Of a DNA stretch of 30,458 bases, positions 6,715 to 16,600 are shown one piece after another. The translations under genes and the position numbers were made by a program. This DNA comes from Mesoaciditogaceae bacterium (GTDB lineage: Bacteria > Thermotogota > Thermotogae > Mesoaciditogales > Mesoaciditogaceae): positions 1 to 30,458 of the forward strand of contig WFSH01000123.1 in NCBI GenBank assembly GCA_015486145.1, written 5' to 3'. The notes beneath the pieces are model-generated. The model was not told the DNA's origin, searched no databases, and worked only from the letters and a program-made list of their open reading frames with translations. The first letter of the stretch is position 1. Each line of letters starts with the position of its first letter.

Positions 6715-7776
6715 ATGCGAAAATCCTGGTACATAGTTCAAACTTATTCTGGTCTTGAGCAAACGGTAAAAGAATCCATAGAACAAAAGAGAGATCACTT
6801 TAAGCTTCATGATTTTATTGACAGAGTTGTCGTGCCAGAAGAAAGAGTTATCGATGTTAAGGGAAAAAAAGTTGAAAAGACTCGAGTTCCCTCAACGGCA
6901 AAGTTGCACGTGAGTTCTGGAGATTCCATTTCGAAAGGTGATATGCTTGCGGAATTACCAGAAATTCATGTAAAGCACGATGGAAAGATCACGGAATTGC
7001 GTAATATGCGAAAACTCGTGATTGAATCCATAGATAGAAAAAATAGTAGAACTTATTACATTCCTTCTGCGCGTGGAATAGAAACTGGCATACGCCTCGG
7101 ATCAAGATTGAGAGAAGGAATGCCAATATCAAAAGACAAATCGATATTCTGTGAAATAGATGGTAAAGTTGTTCAAAATGATCGAGTAAGGAAAATAGTG
7201 ATAAAAATTGCTGATGGAGAAGAAGAGATTTATTTTGTACCATTTGAAACGTTCAACAAATTGATAAGACTTCATCAGGATGTTAAGGCTGGAACACTCT
7301 TGGCGGATAAGAAAATTTTTACAGCTTCGACGGATGGCATTGTGGAAATTGATACTTATGGAGCTTATAGAGAAATAAAAATTTCAAAGGTAACCACAAG
7401 GCGTCTTTTCCCAGGTTATGTGTTTGTGGAAATGTATATGACTGAAGAGATATGGGAATTGATCAAGGGTATAGAGCATGTCATTAATTTTGTTTCAAAT
7501 GCGGGACAACCCATTCCAGTAAAGCGAAGGGAAATGAAAGCCATACTTGGACTTTCAAGAAGAGAAATCAGAGAAAAAGTTGGAGATGTAAAAGTTGAAA
7601 TAAATATGGATATTGGTGAAAGAGTGGAAATAAAAAGTGGGCCGTTTGAAGGTTTTACAGGAGTTGTGCAAGAGATAAAACCAGAAAGAAAAGAAATAAC
7701 GGTGGCAGTCACGATATTTGGTAGAGAAACACCGGTCATTCTGCAAGTCTCTGAAGTGGAAAAAGTCCAGAGCTAA
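6715..7776 (+). CDS. nusG: Transcription factor NusG with Thermotogota-type inserted domain
   Basis: NusG binds RNA polymerase and links it to the ribosome, Rho or other partners. It is 353 aa, against about 180 in E. coli. The NGN domain starts at WYIVQTYSGLEQ (5-16) and resumes at RLFPGYVFVEM (230-240). Residues about 52-226 form an inserted beta-rich domain with repeated D-G-x-(I/V) and G-D/G-x-x-I turns typical of barrel or sandwich folds. The KOW domain is at the C-terminus (298-353, ERVEIKSGPFEGFTGVV). The same layout is known for Thermotoga maritima NusG. The start ATG 6715 has only a weak GAGGT overlapping the secE stop, consistent with coupled translation. Confidence 0.97.
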   Translation: MRKSWYIVQTYSGLEQTVKESIEQKRDHFKLHDFIDRVVVPEERVIDVKGKKVEKTRVPSTAKLHVSSGDSISKGDMLAELPEIHVKHDGKITELRNMRKLVIESIDRKNSRTYYIPSARGIETGIRLGSRLREGMPISKDKSIFCEIDGKVVQNDRVRKIVIKIADGEEEIYFVPFETFNKLIRLHQDVKAGTLLADKKIFTASTDGIVEIDTYGAYREIKISKVTTRRLFPGYVFVEMYMTEEIWELIKGIEHVINFVSNAGQPIPVKRREMKAILGLSRREIREKVGDVKVEINMDIGERVEIKSGPFEGFTGVVQEIKPERKEITVAVTIFGRETPVILQVSEVEKVQS

Positions 7777-7810
7777 TTTTAGTTACGCAAGTAATTTGTA
7801 CGCAAATTTA

Positions 7811-7845
7811 GTGGGAGGGAATTTCCCGTTAAAACCACAAGGAGG
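7811..7845 (+). promoter_or_regulatory. L1-operator-like hairpin in rplK leader
   Basis: Helix GTGG/CCAC (7811-7814 with 7835-7838) encloses an asymmetric internal loop (GA on the left, GTTAAAA on the right) and an inner helix GGGA/TCCC (7817-7820 with 7824-7827). This helix-loop-helix resembles the ribosomal-protein L1 binding site. It abuts the GGAGG of rplK (7841-7845), so L1 binding could block translation of the L11-L1 pair. The assignment comes from shape and position. Confidence 0.55.
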
Positions 7846-7854
7846 TTTTTAACT

Positions 7855-8280
7855 ATGGCAAAAAAGGTAATTAGGCAAGTGAAACTTCAAATTCCAGCTG
7901 GGAAGGCCACCCCTGCGCCACCTGTTGGGCCTGCTTTAGGTCAACACGGTGTGAACATAATGGCATTTTGCAAACAATTCAATGCAGCAACGTCAAAGCA
8001 AGCGGGAATGGTGATTCCCGTGGTGATCGATATTTATCAAGACAGATCTTTTACGTTCATCACCAAAACCCCTCCAGCTTCCCTTTTGATCCTTAAGGCT
8101 GCTGGCGTAAAAAAGGGTTCCGGGGAACCTAACAAAGTAAAAGTGGGAAAGATAACTAAAGCTCAACTTCTTGAAATTGCAAAAGTCAAGATGGAGGATC
8201 TCAATGCCCGTGACTTAGAAGCGGCTTCAAAAATAATTGCTGGAACCGCGAGAAGCTTAGGCATAGAGATAGTGGGGTGA
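7855..8280 (+). CDS. rplK: 50S ribosomal protein L11
   Basis: A 141-aa L11, which binds the GTPase-centre region of 23S rRNA with L10/L12. The conserved N-terminal signature QIPAGKATPAPPVGPALGQH (12-31) and the C-terminal rRNA-binding domain are complete. ATG 7855 follows an excellent AAGGAGG. It precedes rplA by 6 bases and is probably controlled with it through the L1-type hairpin in the leader. Confidence 0.98.
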   Translation: MAKKVIRQVKLQIPAGKATPAPPVGPALGQHGVNIMAFCKQFNAATSKQAGMVIPVVIDIYQDRSFTFITKTPPASLLILKAAGVKKGSGEPNKVKVGKITKAQLLEIAKVKMEDLNARDLEAASKIIAGTARSLGIEIVG

Positions 8281-8286
8281 TGGTAG

Positions 8287-8985
8287 ATGCCAAAACATTC
8301 TAAGAGGTATTCAGAATTGCTTGGAAAATACGATAGAAAAGAGTCGTATTCTCTTGAAGAAGCGGTGAAATTGATCAAAAGTATTTCCAACGCAAAATTT
8401 GATGAAACGATCGAGCTTTCCATAAAAACCGGAATAGATCCCAAAAAGAATGAGCAACAGATCAGAAATACGGTTTCACTTCCAAACGGAACCGGGAAAA
8501 AGGTCAGAGTTTTGGTTTTCGCTGTGGGCCGAGATGCTGAAGAAGCTGAAAAAGCTGGAGCTGATTACGTTGGTGGGGAAGACTTGGCAAAGAAGATATC
8601 GGATGAAGGGTTCTTGGACTTTGATGTGGCGATAGCAACGCCGGATACAATGAGATTTGTTGGAAAACTTGGAAGAATACTTGGGCCAAGAGGTTTAATG
8701 CCATCTCCCAAATCTGGAACTGTCACGAAAGAAGTGAGCAAGGCAGTTGAATCTTTCAAAGCCGGGAGGGTAGAAGTGAGAAACGACAAAACCGGTAATC
8801 TCCACCTTCCCGTTGGGAAAAAGAGTTTTAGCGATGAAAAACTCAACGAAAACATTAAATCTGCTGTGGAACAGATAAACGCGTTGAGACCACAGGGTGT
8901 GAAAGGACGATTCATCCATAAAATTGTGATCTCACCAACTATGGGCCCAGGCATAAAACTTGATTCTTCGCAGTTTGAAGTTTAA
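8287..8985 (+). CDS. rplA: 50S ribosomal protein L1
   Basis: A 232-aa L1, which forms the mobile L1 stalk near the E site and represses its own operon by binding mRNA. The conserved segment GPRGLMPSPKSGTVT (about 134-148) is present and the length is normal. GGGGTGAT spanning the rplK stop serves as the ribosome-binding site for ATG 8287. Confidence 0.98.
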   Translation: MPKHSKRYSELLGKYDRKESYSLEEAVKLIKSISNAKFDETIELSIKTGIDPKKNEQQIRNTVSLPNGTGKKVRVLVFAVGRDAEEAEKAGADYVGGEDLAKKISDEGFLDFDVAIATPDTMRFVGKLGRILGPRGLMPSPKSGTVTKEVSKAVESFKAGRVEVRNDKTGNLHLPVGKKSFSDEKLNENIKSAVEQINALRPQGVKGRFIHKIVISPTMGPGIKLDSSQFEV

Positions 8986-8989
8986 AGAT

Positions 8990-9120
8990 CGACCGTTAGG
9001 TATATCGTACTAAAGACAGTGGGAATTTTGAAAGGATCGTCAACGGCGATCGCCCACCGAGGTGCGTAGGTTGTTTACTAAAATCTATGGCCTCGTGTAA
9101 TTTGGAGGCCATTTTTTTGA
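8990..9120 (+). ncRNA. Ribosomal protein L10 leader (autoregulatory 5' element)
   Basis: The rplA-rplJ gap of about 147 bases is rich in pairing. GTGGG (9019-9023) pairs with CCCAC (9053-9057), enclosing GATCG (9035-9039) with CGATC (9047-9051). This is followed by a terminator hairpin. Architecture and position match the bacterial L10 leader, which L10(L12) complexes bind through a kink-turn to control rplJL and downstream genes. Confidence 0.75.
9087..9118 (+). terminator. Attenuator terminator before rplJ
   Basis: ATGGCCTC (9087-9094) pairs with GAGGCCAT (9105-9112) in an 8-bp stem with a 10-base loop, followed by a run of seven T. It lies at the end of the L10 leader and just before the rplJ ribosome-binding site, so it is a regulated attenuator rather than an operon end. 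Confidence 0.82.
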
Positions 9121-9132
9121 AGGAGGTTTGTT

Positions 9133-9657
9133 ATGCTTAAAGAACTAAAAGCGCAAATAATCGAAGAATTAACTGAAATTTTGTCAAAAAGCTCTCTTTT
9201 GCTCCTAACGGATTACAAAGGTTTGAGTGTATCTGAGATAACCAAGCTCAGAACAGATCTGCATGAAGTGAATTCTAAATACAGAGTGGTGAAGAACACG
9301 TTGTTGAAAATTGCATTCAAAAACGCAAAAATAGATTTTGAAGAGTTGAACTCCGCTCTTCAAGGAACCACGGCACTGCTTTACACGGAAGGTGATTCAA
9401 TTCTTGCGCTTAAAGCCCTTTACAATTTCATAAAAGAATACAAGAAGCCTGTGGTGAAATGTGGTGTGATGGATAACAAGTTCATCACGGCCGATCAAGC
9501 TAAGGAATATTCTAAATTGCCGCCTAAAGATGTGCTACTCGCTCAACTTGTTGGACAAATTCAGGCACCTATTTACGGCTTTTACGCCGTTCTCTCAGGT
9601 GTTCTTCGAAAACCTTTGTATGTCTTGAACGCCATTAAGGATAAAAAAGAACAATGA
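9133..9657 (+). CDS. rplJ: 50S ribosomal protein L10
   Basis: A 174-aa L10, the base of the L12 stalk. The N-terminal region YKGLSVSEITKLRTDL and the motif YRVVKNTLLKIA are typical. The C-terminal helix that carries the L12 dimers is present. ATG 9133 follows GAAGGAGG. It is the presumed autoregulator acting on the upstream leader and lies 27 bases before rplL. Confidence 0.98.
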   Translation: MLKELKAQIIEELTEILSKSSLLLLTDYKGLSVSEITKLRTDLHEVNSKYRVVKNTLLKIAFKNAKIDFEELNSALQGTTALLYTEGDSILALKALYNFIKEYKKPVVKCGVMDNKFITADQAKEYSKLPPKDVLLAQLVGQIQAPIYGFYAVLSGVLRKPLYVLNAIKDKKEQ

Positions 9658-9684
9658 TGGAAATTTTTTAGGAGGTGTGATAAA

Positions 9685-10080
9685 ATGAATAAGGAAGAAA
9701 TCATCAAAGCTATTGAAGAAATGACAGTTGCCGATCTTGCAGAACTTGTAAAAGAGCTCGAGGATAAATTCGGGGTTAGTGCGGCAGCTCCAGTGGCAGC
9801 AGTTGCGGCGATGCCAGCTGCAGGTGGTGCTGTAGGTGGAGGAGAAGCAGCGGAAGAAAAAACTTCTTTTAATGTTTATCTGAAAGAAATCGGTGACAAG
9901 AAGCTTCAGGTTATAAAGGCAGTTAGGGAAATCACAGGCCTTGGTCTTAAAGAAGCAAAAGATATTGTGGATAAAGCCGGTACTCCAGATGTATTCATTA
10001 AGAAAGATGCAAACAAAGAGGAAGCGGAACAAATCAAAGCAAAACTTGAAGAAGCGGGTGCAACTGTAGAGTTGAAGTGA
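9685..10080 (+). CDS. rplL: 50S ribosomal protein L7/L12
   Basis: A 131-aa L7/L12, the multi-copy stalk protein that recruits translation GTPases. An N-terminal dimerisation helix (about 1-33) is followed by an Ala/Gly-rich hinge (34-57). The C-terminal domain contains the conserved KLQVIKAVREITGLGLKEAK segment (about 73-92). ATG 9685 follows TAGGAGGTG. Its stop codon lies inside a hairpin (10077-10098). Confidence 0.98.
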   Translation: MNKEEIIKAIEEMTVADLAELVKELEDKFGVSAAAPVAAVAAMPAAGGAVGGGEAAEEKTSFNVYLKEIGDKKLQVIKAVREITGLGLKEAKDIVDKAGTPDVFIKKDANKEEAEQIKAKLEEAGATVELK

Positions 10081-10098
10081 GGAGTTTTTTAACCTCAC
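10077..10098 (+). promoter_or_regulatory. Hairpin overlapping the rplL stop codon
   Basis: GTGAGG (10077-10082) pairs with CCTCAC (10093-10098), with a T-rich loop of 10 bases. The rplL TGA lies in the left arm, so terminating ribosomes would disrupt it. Confidence 0.45.
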
Positions 10099-10123
10099 GC
10101 AACTTATCTTGGAATTGAAACGC

Positions 10124-10158
10124 AACCTCATCGGAATCTTAAAATTTCCGATGGGGTT
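10124..10158 (+). terminator. rplL-rpoB intergenic hairpin (partial terminator or mRNA processing site)
   Basis: A 13-bp stem with one G-T pair (10124-10136 with 10146-10158) and a 9-base loop, followed by ATTTTGCTT. The T tract is short, so read-through into rpoBC is expected. Bacteria commonly attenuate or process the message at this junction. Confidence 0.5.
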
Positions 10159-10258
10159 ATTTTGCTTAGATGTATTATTATAGAAGAGCAAGAAATTTTT
10201 TCACGTTGAGGTGCTCAAGACCTTTATGATGGCAAAGGGAGAGAAAGGTTGTGAAACG

Positions 10259-13200
10259 GTGGAAAAGCGAGTGAGAATTTCTTATGGAAAGTTAAACGAC
10301 GCGATTGAAGTTCCGAATTTAATATCCGTTCAATTAGATTCTTACAAAGAGTTTGTGAAAACAGGCATAATAGATGCGTTGAAAAAGTATTCCCCCATAG
10401 AATCTCGCCCACATAAAGCGGACGTTAAAAAGGGTGAAAAGGGATTTAGGCTTGAATTCGTAAAAGCCAGACTGGGTGAGATTCGGTACACAGAAGAAGA
10501 GTGCAGATTAAAAGACACAACTTTGAGTGCACCACTTTACATAACAGTTAGAGTGAAAGACATACACACGGGAGAGATAAAAGAAAATGAAGCCCTTTTC
10601 GGTTATTTGCCAGTTATGACTGAGCGGGGAACTTTTATAATTAACGGAGCTGAGCGGGTGGTTGTTCATCAGCTTGTAAGATCTCCTGGAGTGTATTTCG
10701 TCCGAGAATTTGAAGGCTCAGAAAGGACTTCCATTTTTTATGCGCATTTTCTTCCAGAAAAAGGTGCGTGGCTTGAGATACTGTTGAACTTGAAAAAGGG
10801 AATACTTCAAGCACGGATAGACAGAAAGAAAAAAGTGAAATTGCCTCTTTTGTTGAAAATTTTTGGATATGTTGAACCGCTTGAAATATTGAAACTGTAT
10901 CCTTTAGAAATCGTTGTGGATGAAGATGAACTGGCATTTTACCTTGGTTCTATAATTCTTGAAGAAGTGGTGACGGAGGGCGGAGAGAAGATCAAAGTTG
11001 GAGAAAAAATTACGGAAGAGCTCATATCTAAGTTATTGTCATCCAACACCAAAAAATTGAAAATTGCGCATCCCTACATGCAAAAGACAGTTGAAAATCT
11101 TGATGATGCCGAAAGGGCAATGGGAGTTGATGAGGCTTACATAGAGTTGTTTAGAAAGTTGCGTCCAGGTGAGATTCCACGAATAAACATTGCCAAGAAT
11201 TATTTCAACGGGCTTTATTTTGATCCAGATCATTACGATCTCACTGAGATTGGGAGAACGAAGATAAACGCTAAACTCAAGTTAAACGTGGAATCGAGGG
11301 TACTTACCAAAGAGGATATCATAGTAGCCATAAAATATCTTTTGGACATAGAACAACATGAAGAACGATTGGATACAAAAGATCACCTTGGAAACAAAAG
11401 GGTTCGAACGGTTGGTGAATTGATGAGGCTTGAGTTTGAGCGAGGCTTTTCCAGAGTACGAAAGATGATAGAAGATAAGTTAAACATGTACAATTCTCTT
11501 GACAAGATAAATGTTCAAAGTCTTATAAACGTTAGGGCGGTTATGGCAACACTTCACCAATTTTTTGCGTCAAGTCAACTTTCACAGTTCATGGATCAGG
11601 TTAACCCACTTTCTGAAATAACACACAAGCGTAGAATTTCTGCGCTGGGCCCAGGGGGATTGAGAAGGGAAAGAGCCCGATTTGAGGTTAGAGACGTTCA
11701 CCATTCTCACTATGGTCGTATGTGTCCAATAGAAACCCCTGAAGGGGCTAACATAGGACTTATCACATCGTTAGCAACATATGCAAAAATAGATAAGTAC
11801 GGATTCCTCAGGACTCCTTACAGAAAAGTGATAAAAGGTAAGGTGACGAATCAGATTGATTACCTCATGGCGGACGAAGAAGAAAATTTCAATATTGCGC
11901 CGGTTAACGTTAAAGTTGACTCAGAAGGTAACCTCGTTGAGGACAGGGTTACCGTGAGGTTCATGGAAAGTTATAAATACGTAAACCGCGATCAGGTTAA
12001 CTACATAGATGTTTCACCAAAACAGCTGGTCAGTGTTTCAGCCGCTTTAATACCGTTCCTCGAAAACGACGATGCAAATCGTGCTTTGATGGGTTCCAAC
12101 ATGCAACGACAAGGAGTACCCTTGATCAATCCACAGGCACCTTTGGTGGGAACGGGAATGGAAAAATACGTTGCGAGAGATTCTGGACTTACCGTTATGG
12201 CAAAAAGAGCGGGGACTGTAAAAAAGGTTTCAGCCAACCAAATAGTGATTGAAACTGATGATGGCGAGGAAGATGTCTACAAACTCATAAAATTCTCACG
12301 TACAAACCAAGATACAACGATAAATCAGAGGCCCATAGTAGATGTTGGAGAACGTGTGGAAGTTGGCGATTGTATAGCGGATGGTCCTGCCACTGACATG
12401 GGGGAACTTGCCCTTGGAAGAAATGTTTTGCTGGCTTTCATGTCATGGGAGGGCTACAACTTTGAAGATGCAATAGCTGTTAATCAATCACTCTTGGAAG
12501 AAGACGCCTTCACTTCGGTCCATATTGAAGTTTACGAAACGTACGCACGAGAAACTCGTCTCGGTCCAGAAGAGATAACAGCTGACATACCAAACGTTTC
12601 GAAGGAACTCTTGAAAAATTTAGATGAGAATGGAATAGTTCGGGTTGGTGCGATGGTCCATCCCAAAGACATACTTGTTGGCAAAGTTACTCCCAAGGGG
12701 GACAGTGAGTTAACAGCTGAAGAAAAGATCATGCGCTCCATATTTGGGGAGAGAGGTAGAGATGTGAAAGATACTTCTCTTAAGGTGCCACATGGTGTTG
12801 ACGGCAGAGTCATAGGGGTGCATGTTTTTGAAAAAGGTGACATATCCGAACTGGATTCAAGTGTGAACAAAATGGTTAAAGTCTACGTCGCCACGAGAAA
12901 ACCTCTCTCTGTTGGTGATAAAGTTGCAGGTCGCCATGGGAACAAAGGATGTATTTCGAGGATAGTCGCAAAAGAAGACATGCCATTTCTTCCAGATGGG
13001 ACCCCTGTTGACATGGTTTTAAGTCCTCTCGGTGTTCCTTCGAGGATGAATATTGGGCAGGTTTTGGAAACTCAGATAGGTTGGCTTGCAAAATTAAAGG
13101 GTATACACGTTGCAACGCCAGTTTTTGATGGTGCAAGTGAAGAAGACATATTCAAACCACTTTATGAAGAGCGGAAAAAGTATGGTTTAACGGATGGTGA

Positions 13201-13663
13201 TAATGAAGAATATCCCACAGGTAAAGTTACACTTAGAGATGGAAGAACCGGAGAACCTTTTGATAGTCCAGTGGTCGTGGGGGTTATGTACGTCATGAAG
13301 CTCATTCACATCGCTCAGGATAAGATACATGCCAGATCTGTGGGCCCTTATTCTCTGATTCATCAACAACCGCTGGGAGGCAAAGCACAATTTGGCGGTC
13401 AAAGATTTGGAGAAATGGAAGTTTGGGCTTTGGAAGCTCACGGTGCTTCGCATATGCTTCAAGAGATGCTCACAATAAAATCAGATGACGTTGAAGGCAG
13501 GAATGAAGCTTACAAGGCGATAATGAGAGGTAAGAACATACCTCTTTCCAACATGCCTGAGAGCTTTAAAGTGCTTGTGAAAGAACTTGAAGGCCTTGCA
13601 CTCGATGTAAGGGTTTATGACGAAAACGGCAATGAAATTGATTTGAATCACCTATTTAATTGA
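10259..13663 (+). CDS. rpoB: DNA-directed RNA polymerase subunit beta
   Basis: The beta subunit of the core RNA polymerase, about 1134 aa. The rifampicin-pocket segment (SSQLSQFMDQ from residue 438, then THKRRISALGPGGL), HYGRMCPIETPEGANIGL, GDKVAGRHGNKG and the C-terminal QPLGGKAQFGGQRFGEMEVW are all present. I prefer GTG 10259 because AAAGGTTGTGA lies just upstream and the product then begins EKRVRISYGK, a normal N-terminus. ATG 10226 (GAGGTG 13 bases upstream) and GTG 10211 in the same frame are alternatives adding 11 or 16 residues. rpoC follows after 15 bases. Confidence 0.97.
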   Translation: MEKRVRISYGKLNDAIEVPNLISVQLDSYKEFVKTGIIDALKKYSPIESRPHKADVKKGEKGFRLEFVKARLGEIRYTEEECRLKDTTLSAPLYITVRVKDIHTGEIKENEALFGYLPVMTERGTFIINGAERVVVHQLVRSPGVYFVREFEGSERTSIFYAHFLPEKGAWLEILLNLKKGILQARIDRKKKVKLPLLLKIFGYVEPLEILKLYPLEIVVDEDELAFYLGSIILEEVVTEGGEKIKVGEKITEELISKLLSSNTKKLKIAHPYMQKTVENLDDAERAMGVDEAYIELFRKLRPGEIPRINIAKNYFNGLYFDPDHYDLTEIGRTKINAKLKLNVESRVLTKEDIIVAIKYLLDIEQHEERLDTKDHLGNKRVRTVGELMRLEFERGFSRVRKMIEDKLNMYNSLDKINVQSLINVRAVMATLHQFFASSQLSQFMDQVNPLSEITHKRRISALGPGGLRRERARFEVRDVHHSHYGRMCPIETPEGANIGLITSLATYAKIDKYGFLRTPYRKVIKGKVTNQIDYLMADEEENFNIAPVNVKVDSEGNLVEDRVTVRFMESYKYVNRDQVNYIDVSPKQLVSVSAALIPFLENDDANRALMGSNMQRQGVPLINPQAPLVGTGMEKYVARDSGLTVMAKRAGTVKKVSANQIVIETDDGEEDVYKLIKFSRTNQDTTINQRPIVDVGERVEVGDCIADGPATDMGELALGRNVLLAFMSWEGYNFEDAIAVNQSLLEEDAFTSVHIEVYETYARETRLGPEEITADIPNVSKELLKNLDENGIVRVGAMVHPKDILVGKVTPKGDSELTAEEKIMRSIFGERGRDVKDTSLKVPHGVDGRVIGVHVFEKGDISELDSSVNKMVKVYVATRKPLSVGDKVAGRHGNKGCISRIVAKEDMPFLPDGTPVDMVLSPLGVPSRMNIGQVLETQIGWLAKLKGIHVATPVFDGASEEDIFKPLYEERKKYGLTDGDNEEYPTGKVTLRDGRTGEPFDSPVVVGVMYVMKLIHIAQDKIHARSVGPYSLIHQQPLGGKAQFGGQRFGEMEVWALEAHGASHMLQEMLTIKSDDVEGRNEAYKAIMRGKNIPLSNMPESFKVLVKELEGLALDVRVYDENGNEIDLNHLFN

Positions 13664-13678
13664 TTAAGGAGGGGTAAG

Positions 13679-16600
13679 ATGGCAGAAAACAACCCCAATT
13701 TTCTAAAGCTTCCCACATCAAAAATTGGAAGCGTCAAGATAGGTTTGGCTTCACCGGAACAGATAAGAAGCTGGTCAAGTGGTGAAGTCAAAAAGCCAGA
13801 AACCATAAATTACAGGACATTTAAACCTGAAAAAGACGGCCTTTTTTGTGAAAGAATTTTTGGACCGGTCAAGGATTATGAGTGTGCTTGTGGAAGATAC
13901 AAAGGCAAAAAGTACGAAGGGACCGTCTGTGAACGTTGTGGCGTGAGAATAGAATCCAAAACTGCTCGGCGAAGAAGAATGGGACATATAGAATTAGCTG
14001 TTCCAGTTGTGCACATATGGTATTTGAAAAACATTCCAAATTATATCTCTTTGATATTGAACATATCACCTAGAGATTTGGAACAGATCGTGTATTTTGG
14101 ATCCCGCCGAACAGTTGAAACGGCTTATATGGTTACCAATCCAAAGAAAACCCATTTTGATGTCGGTGATAAATTGTACGGCACCGAATACAACATTTAC
14201 AAATCCAAATGGGATTTCGACGTTGAGAATGCCGTAAGAATCAGAAATCCACAGGGTCCTCTCACCTCCGATATTGACGGGATAGTTTCCATCAAAAAGG
14301 AAACGACAAATACGGATAGGATCATCACTTGGGTGACGGTGTCTGAAAAAGTAAATGAAGCATCGCTTAAAAGAGCTGATTTCACAATATATCGTGGGAT
14401 GAAGCTTCATGTAAAAGATGGAGACATGGTAAAAGTGGGTGATCTCATAGCAAGTGAGCTGAACGTAGACGCATTTAAAGCACCTTTTGATGGTACTGTA
14501 GAGGTTGATGAGATCACATCAACTGTGAAAGTTGTTCCACTTCCAACTTCTAAGGATCAGCCCATTACTTACACGGTTCCATACGGTGCGAAAGTCAAAG
14601 TTTCAAATGGTACAAAAGTTAAAAAGGGACGCGAATTGGTTACCTCCGTCCATATTGATGCTGTTCATTCCACGATGGAAGGGAAAGTGGCTTACGCGTC
14701 TAATCTTTCAGTGGTTCAAAATGAAGACGGAAATTTTTACGCCAATTCCACGGCAAAAGTTTACGTTGAAGAACCAACACATTCCACTCAAACCAGAACC
14801 TATCCACTTTTCGAGGGAATAACCCCTTACGTTGAAAATGGTCAAGAGATAAAGGCTGGTGACTACATAGCCGATAGATTCATATACGAAGACGAGGATC
14901 TCTCAATGAGCGAGCTCGAAGTGTTTGAAAATTATTATCCTGGCAAGTTTGAAAAAGAGTTCGAATTTGAAAATGACAGGACTGTCGTTATGATCACCGC
15001 AATAGATGAGGATGTTGCCTCTGAAATAGGAAAACAAGTGGGAAATGTCATTCTTGATAACGAATACGAGGCTTACGGTGACATATATGGAGACAAAATA
15101 CAAGCCGATATCGGGGCTTCAGCCATTAAAAAGCTCCTTGAAGCCATAGATCTTACTGAACTTGAAAACAAGCTCGAAATTGAACTTCAAAATCTTCCGC
15201 CATCAGCTTCCAACAAGAAAATGAAAATTCTTAAGCGTCTCCATATTGTCAGGAGCTTCATAAAGAGTGGGCAAAAACCAGAATGGATGGTGCTCGAAGC
15301 GATTCCCGTGATCCCACCAGATTTAAGGCCTATGATTCAAATAGATGGTGGACGCTTTGCAACAACCGATCTGAATGACTTATACAGGCGCGTTATAAAT
15401 AGAAACAACAGGTTGAAAAAGTTGTTGGATCTCAATGCACCCAATATCATAATAAGGAATGAGAAAAGAATGCTTCAAGAAGCAGTAGATTCTCTGATCG
15501 CCAACGGTAAACGTGGAAAATCCGTAACTGATAAGTCAGGTAGAGCTTTGAAGTCTTTGACAGATCTGATGAAGGGAAAACGCGGAAGGTTCAGAAGAAA
15601 TCTTCTTGGGAAGCGTGTGGATTATTCAGGGCGTGCTGTTATAGTCGTTGGTCCAGATCTCAGAATAGATCAGTGTGGAATTCCAAAGAAAATGGCAATG
15701 GAACTTTTTAAGCCCTTTGTGCTTCAGAAGCTCGTTAAAAATGAACCCGATAAATCGGCAAGAAGGCTTGGACGAATGTTAATAGAAAGAGAAGTTCCTG
15801 AGGCTTGGGAAGTTCTCGAAGAAGTTATAAAAAGTCATCCCGTTCTTTTAAATCGTGCACCAACACTGCACAGGGTAAGCATTCAGGCATTTGAACCAAA
15901 ATTGATCGAAGGGAATGCCATTCAAATTCATCCACTTGTTTGTCCACCGTTTAATGCCGATTTTGACGGTGATCAAATGGCTGTGCACGTTCCACTTTCT
16001 GCTGCTGCTCAGGCAGAAGCTAAATTTCTCATGTCATCAAAGTACAACATAATAAGTCCAGCTCACGGTCAACCCTTATCCATGCCGGGTAAGGATATCA
16101 TTCTTGGCATGTATTATCTTACCATGATGAACGATAAAGCAAAGAAGCCTAAAACAGTTTTTGCCTCACCAGAAGAGGCAGTTATGGCCTATTACATGCA
16201 TTACATAACTCTGCACACCCCTATTGACGTTTTGCTTGAGTTTAAGGATGGAGAGAAACTGGTAAAGAACACAACCGTTGGACGTGTCATATTCAACGAA
16301 GCCTTGCCAGAAGAATTACGCGATTATTCTAAGACATATGATAAAAAAGAGATCAAAAATCTCGTTTCAAAAACATTCAAAACCTTTGATATAGATACAA
16401 CTGCCGATGTGCTTGATCACGTGAAAGATTATGGGTTTAAATACGCCACGATATCCGGAGTAACAATATCGGTTAGAGATATGCTCATATCTCCTCAGAA
16501 ACCTAAAATTGTTGAGGAAGCCAAAAAGAAGGTTTACTACATTGAGGAAATGTTCGACAATGGAATGATGAACCAGCAACAACGTTACGAACAAATCATA

